Positions 16,932 to 26,655 of a stretch of 64,000 nucleotides of DNA are shown here, piece by piece. Made by a program: the position numbers and the translations under genes. The stretch is from contig JBNKTC010000010.1 in the NCBI GenBank assembly GCA_050297855.1, positions 372,001 to 436,000 of the forward strand. The letters are read 5' to 3'. The first letter of the stretch is position 1. Each line of letters begins with the position of its first letter. The notes under the pieces are model-generated. The model searched no databases. It was not told the DNA's origin and saw only the letters and a program-made list of their open reading frames with translations. The DNA is from SZUA-545 sp050297855 (lineage in GTDB: Bacteria; Campylobacterota; Campylobacteria; Campylobacterales; SZUA-545).

Positions 16932-17500
16932 ACGTCCAGTCCGCTCCCGATAACATGATAAGTGACATGCTCGAAACGGTCATCGACACGTACGCCGCCG
17001 ATCGCCGCCACCGGGTGTTCTGATGCAGCGGCCAGCGCATCGAGTCTGTCTCCCAGAATGTGCGCGACTTTTTTGGTCCCCGTCGCCCGATAGGCTCCCA
17101 GACCGATATAATTGAGTTCCAGCCCATTGGCGACCCGAATCTCTTCGGCCGTGTGGGTCGAGAGGCCGACGATCTTGTCGCTCCCGATTCGCAGCTTAAG
17201 CTGGGTCAGGGCGCGCTGCGGGTCGGGATCGATCGCCGCAAGGTCCTCCTGCCCTAGATGGACGCCGTCGCAGTAATCCGCCAGCTCATAGTGGTCGTTG
17301 ACGATCAGAAACCGATCCCAGAGCCGGCGCAGAGTGATCAATGCGCGCTTAACTGATGCGATGGAACCTTTGCTGCGATACTGGATGATCTCGGCGTCAT
17401 GACGTTTGCAGAGGGAAACGAACGATTCGAGAGAGCGTCCCCTGCGATCCAGGGTTGCCTGGTCGCAGAGTGCATAAAGCCGCGGGGAGGAGGTATCCAT
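16928..17500 (-). CDS. thiE: thiamine phosphate synthase-like protein
   Basis: 190 residues from an ATG that shares its A with the accD stop codon (TGATG). The motifs IIQYRSKG, FLIVNDHYELA, GVHLGQEDL, VGLSTHTAEEI, YIGLGAYRATGTK and AIGGV follow the ThiE beta-alpha barrel, which joins HMP-PP and thiazole phosphate into thiamine phosphate. Some residues of canonical ThiE are altered (RSKG instead of RxK/D, GAYRATGTK instead of GPxFPTxTK) and it is short (ThiE is usually about 210), so a TenI-like or divergent ThiE is possible. It interrupts the rlmH-accD adjacency remembered from Campylobacter. Confidence 0.78.
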   Translation of the reverse strand: MDTSSPRLYALCDQATLDRRGRSLESFVSLCKRHDAEIIQYRSKGSIASVKRALITLRRLWDRFLIVNDHYELADYCDGVHLGQEDLAAIDPDPQRALTQLKLRIGSDKIVGLSTHTAEEIRVANGLELNYIGLGAYRATGTKKVAHILGDRLDALAAASEHPVAAIGGVRVDDRFEHVTYHVIGSGLDV

Positions 17501-18345
17501 CAACCCGGAAGCAGCATTTTAAGGAGATCGGAAAGGGTCTTTTTCATCTCGCCGCGATGCACGACCATGTCAATTGACCCCTTCTCGAGAAGAAACTCGG
17601 CGCGCTGGAAGCCTTCGGGAAGGTCCGCGCCGATGGTCTGCTGGATCACCCGCTGTCCGGCAAAGCCGATCAGCGCACCCGGTTCGGCAATGATGATGTC
17701 GCCCAGGGTAGCGAAGGAGGCGCTGACACCGCCCATGGTCGGGTCGGTCAGTACGGAGATGTAGGGGAGCTTCTCTTCCGCGAGTCGCGCCAGCGCCGCG
17801 GAGGTCTTGGTCATCTGCAGCAACGAGAAGGTACTCTCCTGCATCCGGGCCCCGCCGCTGGCGCTGACGATGATGAGCCCCTGGCGTTTTTCGATGGCGC
17901 GGTTAACGGCACGGACGATCTTTTCACCTTCGACGGAACCGAGTGATCCCCCCATAAAAGCGAAATCGAAGACGACCAGCTGCGTGGGGACGCCGTCGAT
18001 GGTACATTCACCGCTGAGGGCCGAGGAGGTCCGTCCGGTCTTGTCGATCCCCTCGTCGATCCGCTTGAGATAGCTTTTTTTGTCGACGAAGCTGAGCGGA
18101 TCGACGGGACGAAGCGCGCCGTCGTACTCTACGAAGGTCCCTTCGTCGGAGAGGAGTTTGATGCGTTCAATCACGCCGATGCGAATGTGGAAACCGCACT
18201 TGGGACAGACGTAATTCTGGTTCTCAACTTCCTTGTAATACATCAGCGACTGGCAGGATTTACACTTGATCCAGTGGGCCGGAACTTCGCTCTTGGAGGG
18301 TTCAGGCTGCTTGTTCGAGCTGCTGAAGATGTTAAAAAGATTCAA
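17500..18345 (-). CDS. accD: acetyl-CoA carboxylase carboxyltransferase subunit beta
   Basis: 281 residues. An N-terminal zinc ribbon (CKSC near 29-32 and CPKC near 51-54) precedes the crotonase-like carboxyltransferase core (SASGGARMQES, TDPTMGGVSASFA, GFAGQRVIQQT). With AccA it transfers carboxyl from biotin-BCCP to acetyl-CoA, the first step of fatty acid synthesis. The start overlaps the inositol-phosphatase stop by 4 bp and its stop overlaps the thiE start. Confidence 0.97.
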   Translation of the reverse strand: MNLFNIFSSSNKQPEPSKSEVPAHWIKCKSCQSLMYYKEVENQNYVCPKCGFHIRIGVIERIKLLSDEGTFVEYDGALRPVDPLSFVDKKSYLKRIDEGIDKTGRTSSALSGECTIDGVPTQLVVFDFAFMGGSLGSVEGEKIVRAVNRAIEKRQGLIIVSASGGARMQESTFSLLQMTKTSAALARLAEEKLPYISVLTDPTMGGVSASFATLGDIIIAEPGALIGFAGQRVIQQTIGADLPEGFQRAEFLLEKGSIDMVVHRGEMKKTLSDLLKMLLPG

Positions 18346-19088
18346 TGATCACCCCTTGAAAATAGTGACACTATCGTATCGAAAACTGCCTTATCTTTCG
18401 CCACAACGAGTCGCTCTTCCGACTGGAAAACGTGCAGATCTTCACACATGAAAAGGCCTGCATCCAGATCATAGGCGCGCATTTTTCCGATAAATACCAC
18501 GTAATTGACCTCGTGTGCATAGGCCAGGGAAAGCGCGATAGCGCCCGGTGCACGGAACTTCAGCCCCGCTTGCATCAAGGCCCTGGAAAGCTCGGGATGC
18601 ACGGGGGATTTTTCGAACAGGCCGACTTTGGCATGGGAGTGTCGTGTCACCGGTTTACACAATGTCCGGTCAAACAGGGAGGTATGAAGGTGGGTATCTT
18701 GATACTTGAGGAAACAGTCACCGGTCGCAAAATTGCAGATCACTCCCGCTGTAGTTTCGCCCTTTTGCTGCAAAGCCACCGAAGCGCCATAGTAGGGAAA
18801 ACGGGATTTCAGGTTGTCACTGCCGTCGATGGGATCGAGGATAATCAGGTCTTCCCCCTCCCCTTCGATGCGGCCGCTCTCTTCGGAAAGAATCGTTCCC
18901 AAAAGCATCAAGTGACGGGCGAAAATCGCTTCAGCTTTCAGATCCAGCCCGATACTGAGATCGCCGCCGGCACCCCGACTGACGGGCAGGTAATCCGACG
19001 GGTCATCGGACTCCCGGAGCATGACGCCGACTTCGACGGCAGCGGCATAGGCCGCTTCGACGAAGGGCGTCCAGGTCATCGCGTTCAA
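18342..19088 (-). CDS. inositol monophosphatase family phosphatase
   Basis: 248 residues. Metal-binding motifs of the Li+-sensitive phosphatase superfamily are visible: SEESG near residue 70, LDPIDGSDN near 84, and a C-terminal AYDLDAGLF near 208 replacing the usual WDxAAG. The substrate (inositol-1-phosphate, PAP/3'-phosphoadenosine phosphate or fructose-1,6-bisphosphate) is not determined by the sequence. It is coupled by 4-bp overlaps to gltD upstream and accD downstream. Next to accD is the same position as in Campylobacter from memory. Confidence 0.85.
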   Translation of the reverse strand: MNAMTWTPFVEAAYAAAVEVGVMLRESDDPSDYLPVSRGAGGDLSIGLDLKAEAIFARHLMLLGTILSEESGRIEGEGEDLIILDPIDGSDNLKSRFPYYGASVALQQKGETTAGVICNFATGDCFLKYQDTHLHTSLFDRTLCKPVTRHSHAKVGLFEKSPVHPELSRALMQAGLKFRAPGAIALSLAYAHEVNYVVFIGKMRAYDLDAGLFMCEDLHVFQSEERLVVAKDKAVFDTIVSLFSRGDH

Positions 19089-20467
19089 CCCAGAAGCGAA
19101 CGGATGATGGAGCGGGCCGCTTCTCGGCCGTCATAAACGGCGGTCACCACGAGGTCCGCACCGCGGAAACAGTCGCCGCCGGCGTAAACTCCAGCTGTCG
19201 TCGTCTGGTAGTCGTCGCCGGTTACGATGCCGCCCCAGCCATTGGTCTCGATACCGTTTTCGGCGAGGAAGGAGGGCGCTTCCGGGTCGAATCCGAGGGC
19301 CATGATGACCACATCGGCATTGACGATGAATTCGCTCCCTTTCACCTCTTCCATCCGCTGACGGCCGCTCTCGTCCTTGGCTCCCAGCACGGTCTTGACC
19401 ATCTTGACCCCGATCGCCTTGCCGTTGTCGCCAAGGATGACCTCCTTGGGAGATGCCTGAAAAGTGAATTCAACCCCCTCTTCCATCGCGTTTTTGTACT
19501 CTTTACGCGAGCCCGGCATGTTGTGGGCGTCGCGGCGGTAGAGACAGGTAACCTTCTTGGCCCCTTCGCGTTTCGCGCTCCGAACACAGTCCATCGCCGT
19601 ATCGCCGCCGCCGATCACGACGACGTCGAGATCTTTAAAGTCGAAGGTCTTGTCATATTTCAGACCGAAGTTCTTCCGCTGGATCGCAGTGAGGTACTGC
19701 ATGGCAAGATGGACGTTATCGCTGTTTTCACCGGCGATACGCGCCGTCTTGCCCTTGGTCGAACCGATACCGATAAAGACCGCGTCGTGTTGCGAAGCGA
19801 TCTCGTCAAAAGAGACATCTCTGCCCACTTCGGTTTCGAGCACCAGCTCCATCCCCGCTTCTTCGAGCAGTTTCACCCGACGCTCGATGATCTTCTTGTC
19901 GAGCTTAAAGCCGGGGATGCCGTAGGTGAGTAGACCGCCGGCGCGGTCGGCGCGGTCATAGATGGTGACCGCGATGCCGGAGCGCAGCAGGTAGGTCGCC
20001 GCGGAGAGGCCCGCCGGACCCGCACCGATAATGGCCACCTTTTTGTCGGTGGTGATCCCGGGGAATTCGGGTTTGAGCCCCTGACGGAACCCCTCTTCAT
20101 TGATAAAGGTCTCCACCGAACCGATGGTGATGGCACCGTGGCCGTCATTGAGGGTACAGTCCCCTTCGCACAGGCGGTCATGGGGACAGACGCGGCCCAT
20201 GACCTCAGGGAACGGAGAGGGCTCGTTCGAGAGCTTAAAGGCAAACTCCAGATCCTTTTCGGAAACCGCCTTGAGCCACTGCGGAATATAGTTGTGCAGC
20301 GGGCACTTGTTCAGACAGAAGGGGTCCCCACACTGGATACAGCGCTCACTCTGCGATGCGGCCTGATGCCCGTCGAAGACCTCGTAAATCTCTTTAAAAT
20401 CTTTGACACGTTCGACCACCAGGCGTTTATTCGGGTCAATACGTCCTGTATTTAAAAATTCTCTCAT
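19085..20467 (-). CDS. gltD: glutamate synthase [NADPH] small subunit
   Basis: 460 residues. The N-terminus carries cysteine clusters CIQCGDPFC, NKCP, VCPHDRLCEGDC for [4Fe-4S] centres. FAD is bound at AIIGAGPAGLSAA and NAD(P)H at VVIGGGDTAMDC; YAGGDCFRGADLVVTA closes the FAD site. It feeds NADPH electrons to GltB for glutamate formation from glutamine and 2-oxoglutarate. It starts one base after the gltB stop codon. Confidence 0.97.
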   Translation of the reverse strand: MREFLNTGRIDPNKRLVVERVKDFKEIYEVFDGHQAASQSERCIQCGDPFCLNKCPLHNYIPQWLKAVSEKDLEFAFKLSNEPSPFPEVMGRVCPHDRLCEGDCTLNDGHGAITIGSVETFINEEGFRQGLKPEFPGITTDKKVAIIGAGPAGLSAATYLLRSGIAVTIYDRADRAGGLLTYGIPGFKLDKKIIERRVKLLEEAGMELVLETEVGRDVSFDEIASQHDAVFIGIGSTKGKTARIAGENSDNVHLAMQYLTAIQRKNFGLKYDKTFDFKDLDVVVIGGGDTAMDCVRSAKREGAKKVTCLYRRDAHNMPGSRKEYKNAMEEGVEFTFQASPKEVILGDNGKAIGVKMVKTVLGAKDESGRQRMEEVKGSEFIVNADVVIMALGFDPEAPSFLAENGIETNGWGGIVTGDDYQTTTAGVYAGGDCFRGADLVVTAVYDGREAARSIIRSLLG

Positions 20468-20468
20468 T

Positions 20469-23400
20469 TTAGTCCCCTTTCTCCTGGTTGAGCGGAAGTT
20501 TCTTCATATCTTTGGGCCGTACCAGCCAGAAGTTGCGGATCTCGACGCGGAAGTTGTCAAGGATCTCCTGCCCTTTCGCACTGCCGGTTTCGGAGGCATA
20601 GTCTTTGAGCAGGCGCTTGAGATAGTGACGCGCTTCATCGCCTTCGTCGGTATCGATACGAACGGCTTCGACGAGTTCGCGGTTAACGTTCTCGATGAAG
20701 TTGTGGCCGTCGTCGTAGACAAAGGAGACGCCGCCGGTCATCCCCGCGCCGAAATTGTTGCCGGTCTTGCCGAGAATGACGACGATCCCGCCGGTCATAT
20801 ACTCACAGGCGTTGTCGCCCGTCCCTTCGACAATGGCCAGGGCACCGGAGTTGCGGACGGCGAAGCGTTCGCCCACGGCACCGTTGATGTAGAGCTTGCC
20901 GCCGGTTGCCCCGTAGAGACAGGTATTCCCGCCGCTGCTGAAGCTCTCTCCCTGATGCTGGGCGGTGATGATGATCTTGCCGCCGTGCATCCCTTTGCCG
21001 ATGTAGTCGTTGGCGACGCCTTGAAGCTCCAGAGAAACGCCGTTGATGAGGAAGGCACCGAAGGCCTGCCCCGCGACACCCTTGAGCTGGATGCGGATCG
21101 TATCGTCTTTCAGGCCCGCATCGCCGTAGTACTGAGCGATCTCTCCACTGATGCGCGCACCGAAACTGCGGTTCAGGTTGCAGATGTCGCGTTTGATGCG
21201 GATCGGATGTTCGGGATGTTTGATCGCACTCATCGCCTCTTCCAGGACCTCTTTTTCGAAAGTGTTGGGATCGAACGGTTCGTTAGAGGGCGCCTGACAG
21301 GTATCGACGCCCGGTTCGCGGTGCAGCACGTTGCTGAAGTCGAACTTGGTCGCCAATTCCGTATCGACGACCTTAAGCAGATCGCTGCGGCCGACCATCT
21401 CTTCCATCGTCGTGAATCCGAGCTGGGCCATAATGGCGCGGATGTCTTCGGCAAGGAAGGTAAAGTAGTTGATGATGTTTTGGACGGAACCCTTGAAGTA
21501 CTCTTCGCGGAGCTTCTCGTTCTGGGTCGCAATCCCCACCGAACAGCGGTTGACGTGACAGATCCGCAGCATCTTACAGCCGATCATCGCCAGGGCACCG
21601 GTACCGAAGGCGAAGCTTTCCGCTCCCAGCAGCGCCGCTTTGACGACGTCGCGGCCGGTCTTAAGACCGCCATCGGTCTGGACGTGGACCAGTCCGCGCA
21701 GGTTGTTCGCCTTGAGTGCATTATGCGCTTCGGAGAGGCCCAGTTCCCAGGGGTTCCCCGCGAATTTAATAGAGGTGAGCGGTGCGGCGCCCGTACCGCC
21801 GTCACCGCCGGAGATAATGATCTTGTCGGCGTAGGCTTTGGCGACGCCCGCAGCGATGGTACCGACACCGGCCGTAGAGACCAGCTTAACGGCGATCTTC
21901 GCCTTGGGATTGACCTGTTTGAGATCGTAGATCAGCTGCGCCAAGTCCTCGATGGAGTAGATATCGTGATGCGGCGGCGGCGAAATCAGTGTAACACCCG
22001 GGACGGTGTGGCGCAGACGTGCAATCAGGCCTGAGACCTTATGGCCCGGCAGTTGTCCCCCCTCACCCGGTTTCGCGCCCTGGGCGACCTTGATTTGGAT
22101 CTCGTCGCCGCTGCGCAGGTAGGCCGGTGTCACCCCGAAGCGGCCGGAAGCGACCTGCTTGATCGAGGAGTTCTTGATGGTTCCGAAGCGAGCCGCGTCT
22201 TCACCGCCCTCGCCGGAGTTGGACTGGCCGCCAATGGTGTTCATCGCCGTGGCCAGACACTCGTGCGCCTCGGGAGAGATGGAGCCCAAACTCATCGCCG
22301 CCGTGACGAAACGCTTAAAAATCGCCTCTTTGGATTCAACGGCGTCGAGGGCTACCGGTTCACGGTCAGAAGCGAACTCGAAGAAGTCACGGATGAACTT
22401 CTGTCCACGGCCGTTGACGATCTTTTTGAAGTGGTCATAGTCCGCCTGATCGCCGGAGCCGACAGCGGCATGAAGCGCCTGAATGACATCAGGCCCGAAG
22501 TCGTGGTGTTCCTGACCGCTGTAGAACTTGTAGAAGCCGCCGATCTTGAGCGGGAAAATGCTGTTAAAGCCACTCTCTGTGAAGGCTTCATGATGTATCC
22601 GCTTGACCCGGGTATCGATATCTTCGTAGGAGAGCCCCGGAATCATCACGTGCGAATCAGTGAAACAGTCTTCAACGATCTCGCGACTGAGTCCGAGAAT
22701 ATCGAAAAGCCCGGAACTGCGGTAGGACGCGATGGTCGAGATCCCCATTTTGGACATGATCTTCAGCAGACCTGCATTGAGTGCCTGGTGTACCCCTTTA
22801 AGGGCTTCGTTTTGCGGAACATCCATGCTTTTGGAGTGTTTGGAGTGGTTGGCGACCGTCGCAAAAAGCAGACTCGGGAAGACGGCGCTTGCGCCATAGG
22901 CGAGCAGGACCGCTGCAGAGTGCGAGTCCATCACCTCGCCCGTCGAAGCGACGATAGAGACGAGGTGGCGCACTTCCGCTTGCAGTAGGGCGCGGTTGAT
23001 ACGACCGACGGCCAGCGCCATCGGGATCACCGCCTGCTTCTCGTTCAGCTGGGCGTCTTCGAGAATCACGATGCGAACACCGTCCTCTTTGACCGCGGCG
23101 ATGATCTCTGCGGCCAGTGCTTCCATCGCCGGTTTGAGATCGCCTTCGTAAGCGGTGGAGAAGGTACGGTTGTGATAAAACGCCTGGAAGCGCGGAGAGG
23201 TCTTATCCCCGAAAGACTTGAGAACCTCGAGCTTTTCGTAGGTGACGATGGGGGAGATCGCCTTCAGGCGGTGGGCGTGAGACGGGATCTCGTCGAGAAT
23301 GTTGTGCACCTCGCCGAAACCGGTGTTCAGGCTCATGACGATCTTTTCGCGGATCGGGTCGATCGGCGGATTGGTAACCTGAGCGAACTTCTGCTTGAAG

Positions 23401-24908
23401 AAGTCGGTGAAGTTACGCTGCTTGTCGCTGAAGGCCGCCATTGGGGTGTCATCGCCCATGGAACCGACGGCTTCCTTGCCATCTTTCATCATCGGTTCGA
23501 CAACCTGCTCGATCACCTCCTGGGTGACGTTGAAGTAGCGTTGGCGCGGAATCAGATTCTCCGTCTCATGTTCGGAGATCATGGCGTACTGCTCGTCGCA
23601 GTGCTCCTGGAGGTAGACCATATGCTCGTTGAGCCACTTCATGTAGGGGTTGGAGGATTTGAGGTAGTTGTTAATGTCCTCGTTTTTGAGAATCTTGCCG
23701 AACTTGAGGTCCAGACCGATCATCTCGCCCGACTGCAGTCGACCGCGTTCGCGGATCTCCTCTTCGGAGATGTCGTTAACCCCGTATTCGCTGGTGATCA
23801 GCAGGGTGTCGTCGTGGGTGATGATGTACTTGGAGGGGCGCAATCCGTTACGGTCGAGAACACAGCCGATGTAGCGTCCGTCGGTCAGAGAGAAGGCGGC
23901 CGGGCCGTCCCACGCCTCGAAGACCGTGGAGTGATACTCGTAAAAAGCGCGCAGCTCCGGGTCCATGTGGGGCGCATTCTGCCAGGGGGCCGGGATGACG
24001 GCGCGGGCTGCTTTGAAGAAATCCATCCCGTTGGCGATCAGGAACTCGAAGAAGTTGTCCGCACTCGCACTGTCCGAAGCGCCGGGCTGCAGAATCGGAA
24101 GCAGACGCTTGATCTCCGCATCGGTAAAGACTTCACTCTTGATCGACTCGGATTTGACCCGGACGTTGAACCGGTTCGCTTCGACGGAGTTGATCTCGCC
24201 GTTGTGGGCGACGGCCCGGAAAGGCTGGGCGAGACGCCACTTCGGCAGAGTGTTGGTCGAAAAGCGCTGGTGGAAGAGGGAGAAAGAGATCTTGAAGGTC
24301 TCTTTCTGCAGATCCGGGTAGAACTCCTTGATGTGGGTCGGCATGACCAGACCCTTGTAGGAGATAACCCTGGACGACATGGAAGCGATGTAGAAATCTT
24401 CGTCGTCGACAAAACGGTGCTCGCTCTCCTTGCGGCTCAGGTAGAGCAGCGCATCGAAGCGGCGTGTCGCCATAATGGAGTTGGGGATGATAAAGAGGTG
24501 AACGATACTGGGCAGGCTGGCCAGGGCCTGGTCCCCCAGAGCATTGGTATCGACCGGAACGTCGCGAACCAGAACAATTTTGAGGTCATTGTTCGTACAG
24601 ACCGCGTCGATGGCTTCGATCTGGGCTTTGTTCTTGGTAAAGACCGTCGCTACCGCGAACTGCTCGGGCAGTTCGACACCCAGCTCGCGGGCGGTTTCCA
24701 TCATAAATTCCCGGGGCATGGAGAGCAGCAGACCGCTGCCGTCGCCGGTCTTGCCGTCCGCAGCCACCGCACCGCGGTGCATCATCCGCTCGAGCGCGGT
24801 AATGGCACGTTCAAGGTTGGCGTGGGATGCACGGTTTTTGATGTTGGCAACGAGACCGAATCCGCAGTTATCCTTGAAGGAGCGGAGTAAATCGGAATAT
24901 TCCATCAT
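20469..24908 (-). CDS. gltB: glutamate synthase large subunit
   Basis: 1479 residues, a normal length. The N-terminal glutaminase has its nucleophile Cys at about position 15 (NCGFGLVA), implying removal of a 14-residue propeptide. The FMN/synthase domain contains SGGDGGTGAAPL and the [3Fe-4S] ligand set C-x5-C-x4-C in GCKMLRICHVNRC. The C-terminal beta-helix (GXXGXXXG repeats such as GKGMHGGKI, GGNTCLYGATGG) follows. ATG 24908 is preceded by AAAGGTGA. It leads the nine-gene unit and has its own upstream promoter at 25005-25010. Confidence 0.98.
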   Translation of the reverse strand: MMEYSDLLRSFKDNCGFGLVANIKNRASHANLERAITALERMMHRGAVAADGKTGDGSGLLLSMPREFMMETARELGVELPEQFAVATVFTKNKAQIEAIDAVCTNNDLKIVLVRDVPVDTNALGDQALASLPSIVHLFIIPNSIMATRRFDALLYLSRKESEHRFVDDEDFYIASMSSRVISYKGLVMPTHIKEFYPDLQKETFKISFSLFHQRFSTNTLPKWRLAQPFRAVAHNGEINSVEANRFNVRVKSESIKSEVFTDAEIKRLLPILQPGASDSASADNFFEFLIANGMDFFKAARAVIPAPWQNAPHMDPELRAFYEYHSTVFEAWDGPAAFSLTDGRYIGCVLDRNGLRPSKYIITHDDTLLITSEYGVNDISEEEIRERGRLQSGEMIGLDLKFGKILKNEDINNYLKSSNPYMKWLNEHMVYLQEHCDEQYAMISEHETENLIPRQRYFNVTQEVIEQVVEPMMKDGKEAVGSMGDDTPMAAFSDKQRNFTDFFKQKFAQVTNPPIDPIREKIVMSLNTGFGEVHNILDEIPSHAHRLKAISPIVTYEKLEVLKSFGDKTSPRFQAFYHNRTFSTAYEGDLKPAMEALAAEIIAAVKEDGVRIVILEDAQLNEKQAVIPMALAVGRINRALLQAEVRHLVSIVASTGEVMDSHSAAVLLAYGASAVFPSLLFATVANHSKHSKSMDVPQNEALKGVHQALNAGLLKIMSKMGISTIASYRSSGLFDILGLSREIVEDCFTDSHVMIPGLSYEDIDTRVKRIHHEAFTESGFNSIFPLKIGGFYKFYSGQEHHDFGPDVIQALHAAVGSGDQADYDHFKKIVNGRGQKFIRDFFEFASDREPVALDAVESKEAIFKRFVTAAMSLGSISPEAHECLATAMNTIGGQSNSGEGGEDAARFGTIKNSSIKQVASGRFGVTPAYLRSGDEIQIKVAQGAKPGEGGQLPGHKVSGLIARLRHTVPGVTLISPPPHHDIYSIEDLAQLIYDLKQVNPKAKIAVKLVSTAGVGTIAAGVAKAYADKIIISGGDGGTGAAPLTSIKFAGNPWELGLSEAHNALKANNLRGLVHVQTDGGLKTGRDVVKAALLGAESFAFGTGALAMIGCKMLRICHVNRCSVGIATQNEKLREEYFKGSVQNIINYFTFLAEDIRAIMAQLGFTTMEEMVGRSDLLKVVDTELATKFDFSNVLHREPGVDTCQAPSNEPFDPNTFEKEVLEEAMSAIKHPEHPIRIKRDICNLNRSFGARISGEIAQYYGDAGLKDDTIRIQLKGVAGQAFGAFLINGVSLELQGVANDYIGKGMHGGKIIITAQHQGESFSSGGNTCLYGATGGKLYINGAVGERFAVRNSGALAIVEGTGDNACEYMTGGIVVILGKTGNNFGAGMTGGVSFVYDDGHNFIENVNRELVEAVRIDTDEGDEARHYLKRLLKDYASETGSAKGQEILDNFRVEIRNFWLVRPKDMKKLPLNQEKGD

Positions 24909-25004
24909 TTATTCACCTTTACTAAAGAAAATTTCACATAAATTTCAAGCGTTTAATCTCTTTTTAAAGAACTTTGCTTTATATAGAGACGCAGAGCAAC
25001 TAAT

Positions 25005-25010
25005 ATTATA
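25005..25010 (-). promoter_or_regulatory. -10 box for the gltB operon
   Basis: The minus strand reads GGCTATAATATT, a consensus TATAAT about 97 bp before the gltB start. The resulting leader of roughly 90 nt is AT-rich. The 183-bp gap to recO on the other side must also hold the recO promoter. Confidence 0.5.
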
Positions 25011-25091
25011 GCCCCAGTGTCCTAAAAGTTCATTTAATAATCAAGTTTTTTTATGTAACATTAGGTTGATGAGCAATTAAGAAGCAGGAAA

Positions 25092-25709
25092 ATGCAGGGA
25101 TATATCATTCAAGTGAACCGGGCCCGGGACGAGGATCTGGTTGTGTCTATCTTAACGCAGCAAAACTTAGAGACCCTTTACCGCTTCTACGGCGCACGGC
25201 ACGGCACCATCAACCTCGGATTCAAAATCGACTTCGAGACCGAGCACTCCCTCAAAAGCAATATCGGACGGCTTCGCGATGTCATCCATCTCGGCTTTCC
25301 GTGGATGTACGATCACCAGCGGCTACGCCTCTGGCAGCAGTTCATCGCCCTCTTCTATCCCCACCTCAGCCATTCCGAAGAGACGGGAGGCTTCTACTTC
25401 AACCTCCTTGACGATGCCGCCCACCGCTGGCATCTGCAAAACCCCAAACGCATCGCCGTAGAGGCCTACGTACAGCTTCTGGAGTACGAAGGTCGGCTTC
25501 ACCGGGAGATGACCTGTTTCTTCTGCGAACGCGCGATCGACACCGACGTTTCGCTGATCCGGGCGTTCCTGCCCGCCCATCCCGAATGCGCCCACACCCT
25601 CAGTATCGGCCGCGATGGATTAACGGAACTTTATAAAAGCCGTTCCAGTCTGTTTTTGAGCGACAAGGAGATCGACAGGATGTGGTATCTTTTGCTGGAA
25701 GGGTTGTGA
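25092..25709 (+). CDS. recO: epsilon-type recombination protein RecO
   Basis: 205 residues. MQGYIIQVNRARDEDLVVSIL and TLYRFYGARHGTINLGFKID follow the short RecO homologues found in Helicobacter and Campylobacter: an N-terminal OB-fold and a helical C-terminal part. RecO anneals ssDNA and with RecR loads RecA at gaps. It lacks the four-cysteine zinc site of Bacillus RecO, although CFFC is present near residue 139. It is divergent from gltB and precedes the arabinofuranose-donor genes by about 70 bp. Confidence 0.8.
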   Translation: MQGYIIQVNRARDEDLVVSILTQQNLETLYRFYGARHGTINLGFKIDFETEHSLKSNIGRLRDVIHLGFPWMYDHQRLRLWQQFIALFYPHLSHSEETGGFYFNLLDDAAHRWHLQNPKRIAVEAYVQLLEYEGRLHREMTCFFCERAIDTDVSLIRAFLPAHPECAHTLSIGRDGLTELYKSRSSLFLSDKEIDRMWYLLLEGL

Positions 25710-25782
25710 ACCTAACCGTCATTATGTTAAAGTGTTTCTTTTACAGCAAAACAACATCTAACATCACACCGTGGAACTCACA

Positions 25783-26655
25783 ATGATCATCAAACCCTTT
25801 TTTTCACTAATGCGTCCTGAACAATATGTGAAAAATCTGTTTATTTTTCTCCCGCTTTTTTTTGGGCATAAAATCAACCACCCCGCCTTGTTCGCAGACA
25901 CCTTCGTAGCGTTTGTCGCATTCTCGCTGACGGCAAGTGCCGTGTACATTTTGAATGACTGTCGCGATATTGAAGCGGATCGACAGCATCCTCTGAAAAA
26001 AAACCGCCCTCTTGCCTCCGGTGCCATTTCCAAACACGCCGCCTTCACATTGATGGTACTGCTGCTTGTGACCGGCCTCTCCATTATGGGGATTTATGGC
26101 CTTCCAGCTTTGGGCATCCTGCTCTTTTACGTTCTGTTGAATATCGCCTATACGTTTTACATGAAATACATAGCGATCGTAGATGTGTCGGTCATTGCCA
26201 TTGGTTTCGTGCTCCGTCTGTTCGTCGGTTCGCAGGTCACCGGTATCCACCTTTCCATGTGGATCGTTGTCATGACATTCCTACTGGCGCTGTTTATCGC
26301 GCTGGCGAAACGACGAGACGATGTACTGATCTTCCTTGACACCGGAAAAAAGATGCGCAAAGTCGTAGACGGCTACAATCTGCAGTTTCTCGATGCAGCG
26401 ATGATCATCATGGCATCAGTGGTTATTGTCGCATATACGCTGTTTACGACCTCTACGGAGGTCGTCGCACGTATTCAGAGCCCCTATCTTTATCTGACCG
26501 CTTTTTTTGTCATCATCGGTATATTGCGCTACATGCAGACCACATTTGTCAAACAGCGAAGCGCATCACCGACCTATATTATTTTGCATGACCGTTTCAT
26601 ACAATTGATACTGTTAGGCTGGATCTCGACGTTCACCTGGATCCTCTATCTATGA
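25783..26655 (+). CDS. polyprenyl-phosphate phosphoribosyltransferase (UbiA family, DPPR synthase-like)
   Basis: 290 residues with about eight or nine transmembrane helices. The first acidic motif NDCRDIEADRQHP followed by KKNRPLASG matches the NDxxDxxxDxxHPxKxxRP motif of decaprenyl-phosphate phosphoribosyltransferases (mycobacterial Rv3806c type) and differs from ubiquinone or haem-O UbiA enzymes. The expected reaction is polyprenyl-phosphate + PRPP to polyprenylphosphoryl-5-phosphoribose. I chose ATG 25783 because GGAA lies 8 nt upstream; a GTG at 25771 is possible. It overlaps gtrA-like by 4 bp. The function call rests on both the motif and the four following genes. Confidence 0.85.
   Translation: MIIKPFFSLMRPEQYVKNLFIFLPLFFGHKINHPALFADTFVAFVAFSLTASAVYILNDCRDIEADRQHPLKKNRPLASGAISKHAAFTLMVLLLVTGLSIMGIYGLPALGILLFYVLLNIAYTFYMKYIAIVDVSVIAIGFVLRLFVGSQVTGIHLSMWIVVMTFLLALFIALAKRRDDVLIFLDTGKKMRKVVDGYNLQFLDAAMIIMASVVIVAYTLFTTSTEVVARIQSPYLYLTAFFVIIGILRYMQTTFVKQRSASPTYIILHDRFIQLILLGWISTFTWILYL

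Noticed and set aside
20403..24890. Three large plus-strand frames opposite gltB
   Set aside because: Antisense shadows of an intact 1479-residue GltB; no motif or start signal.
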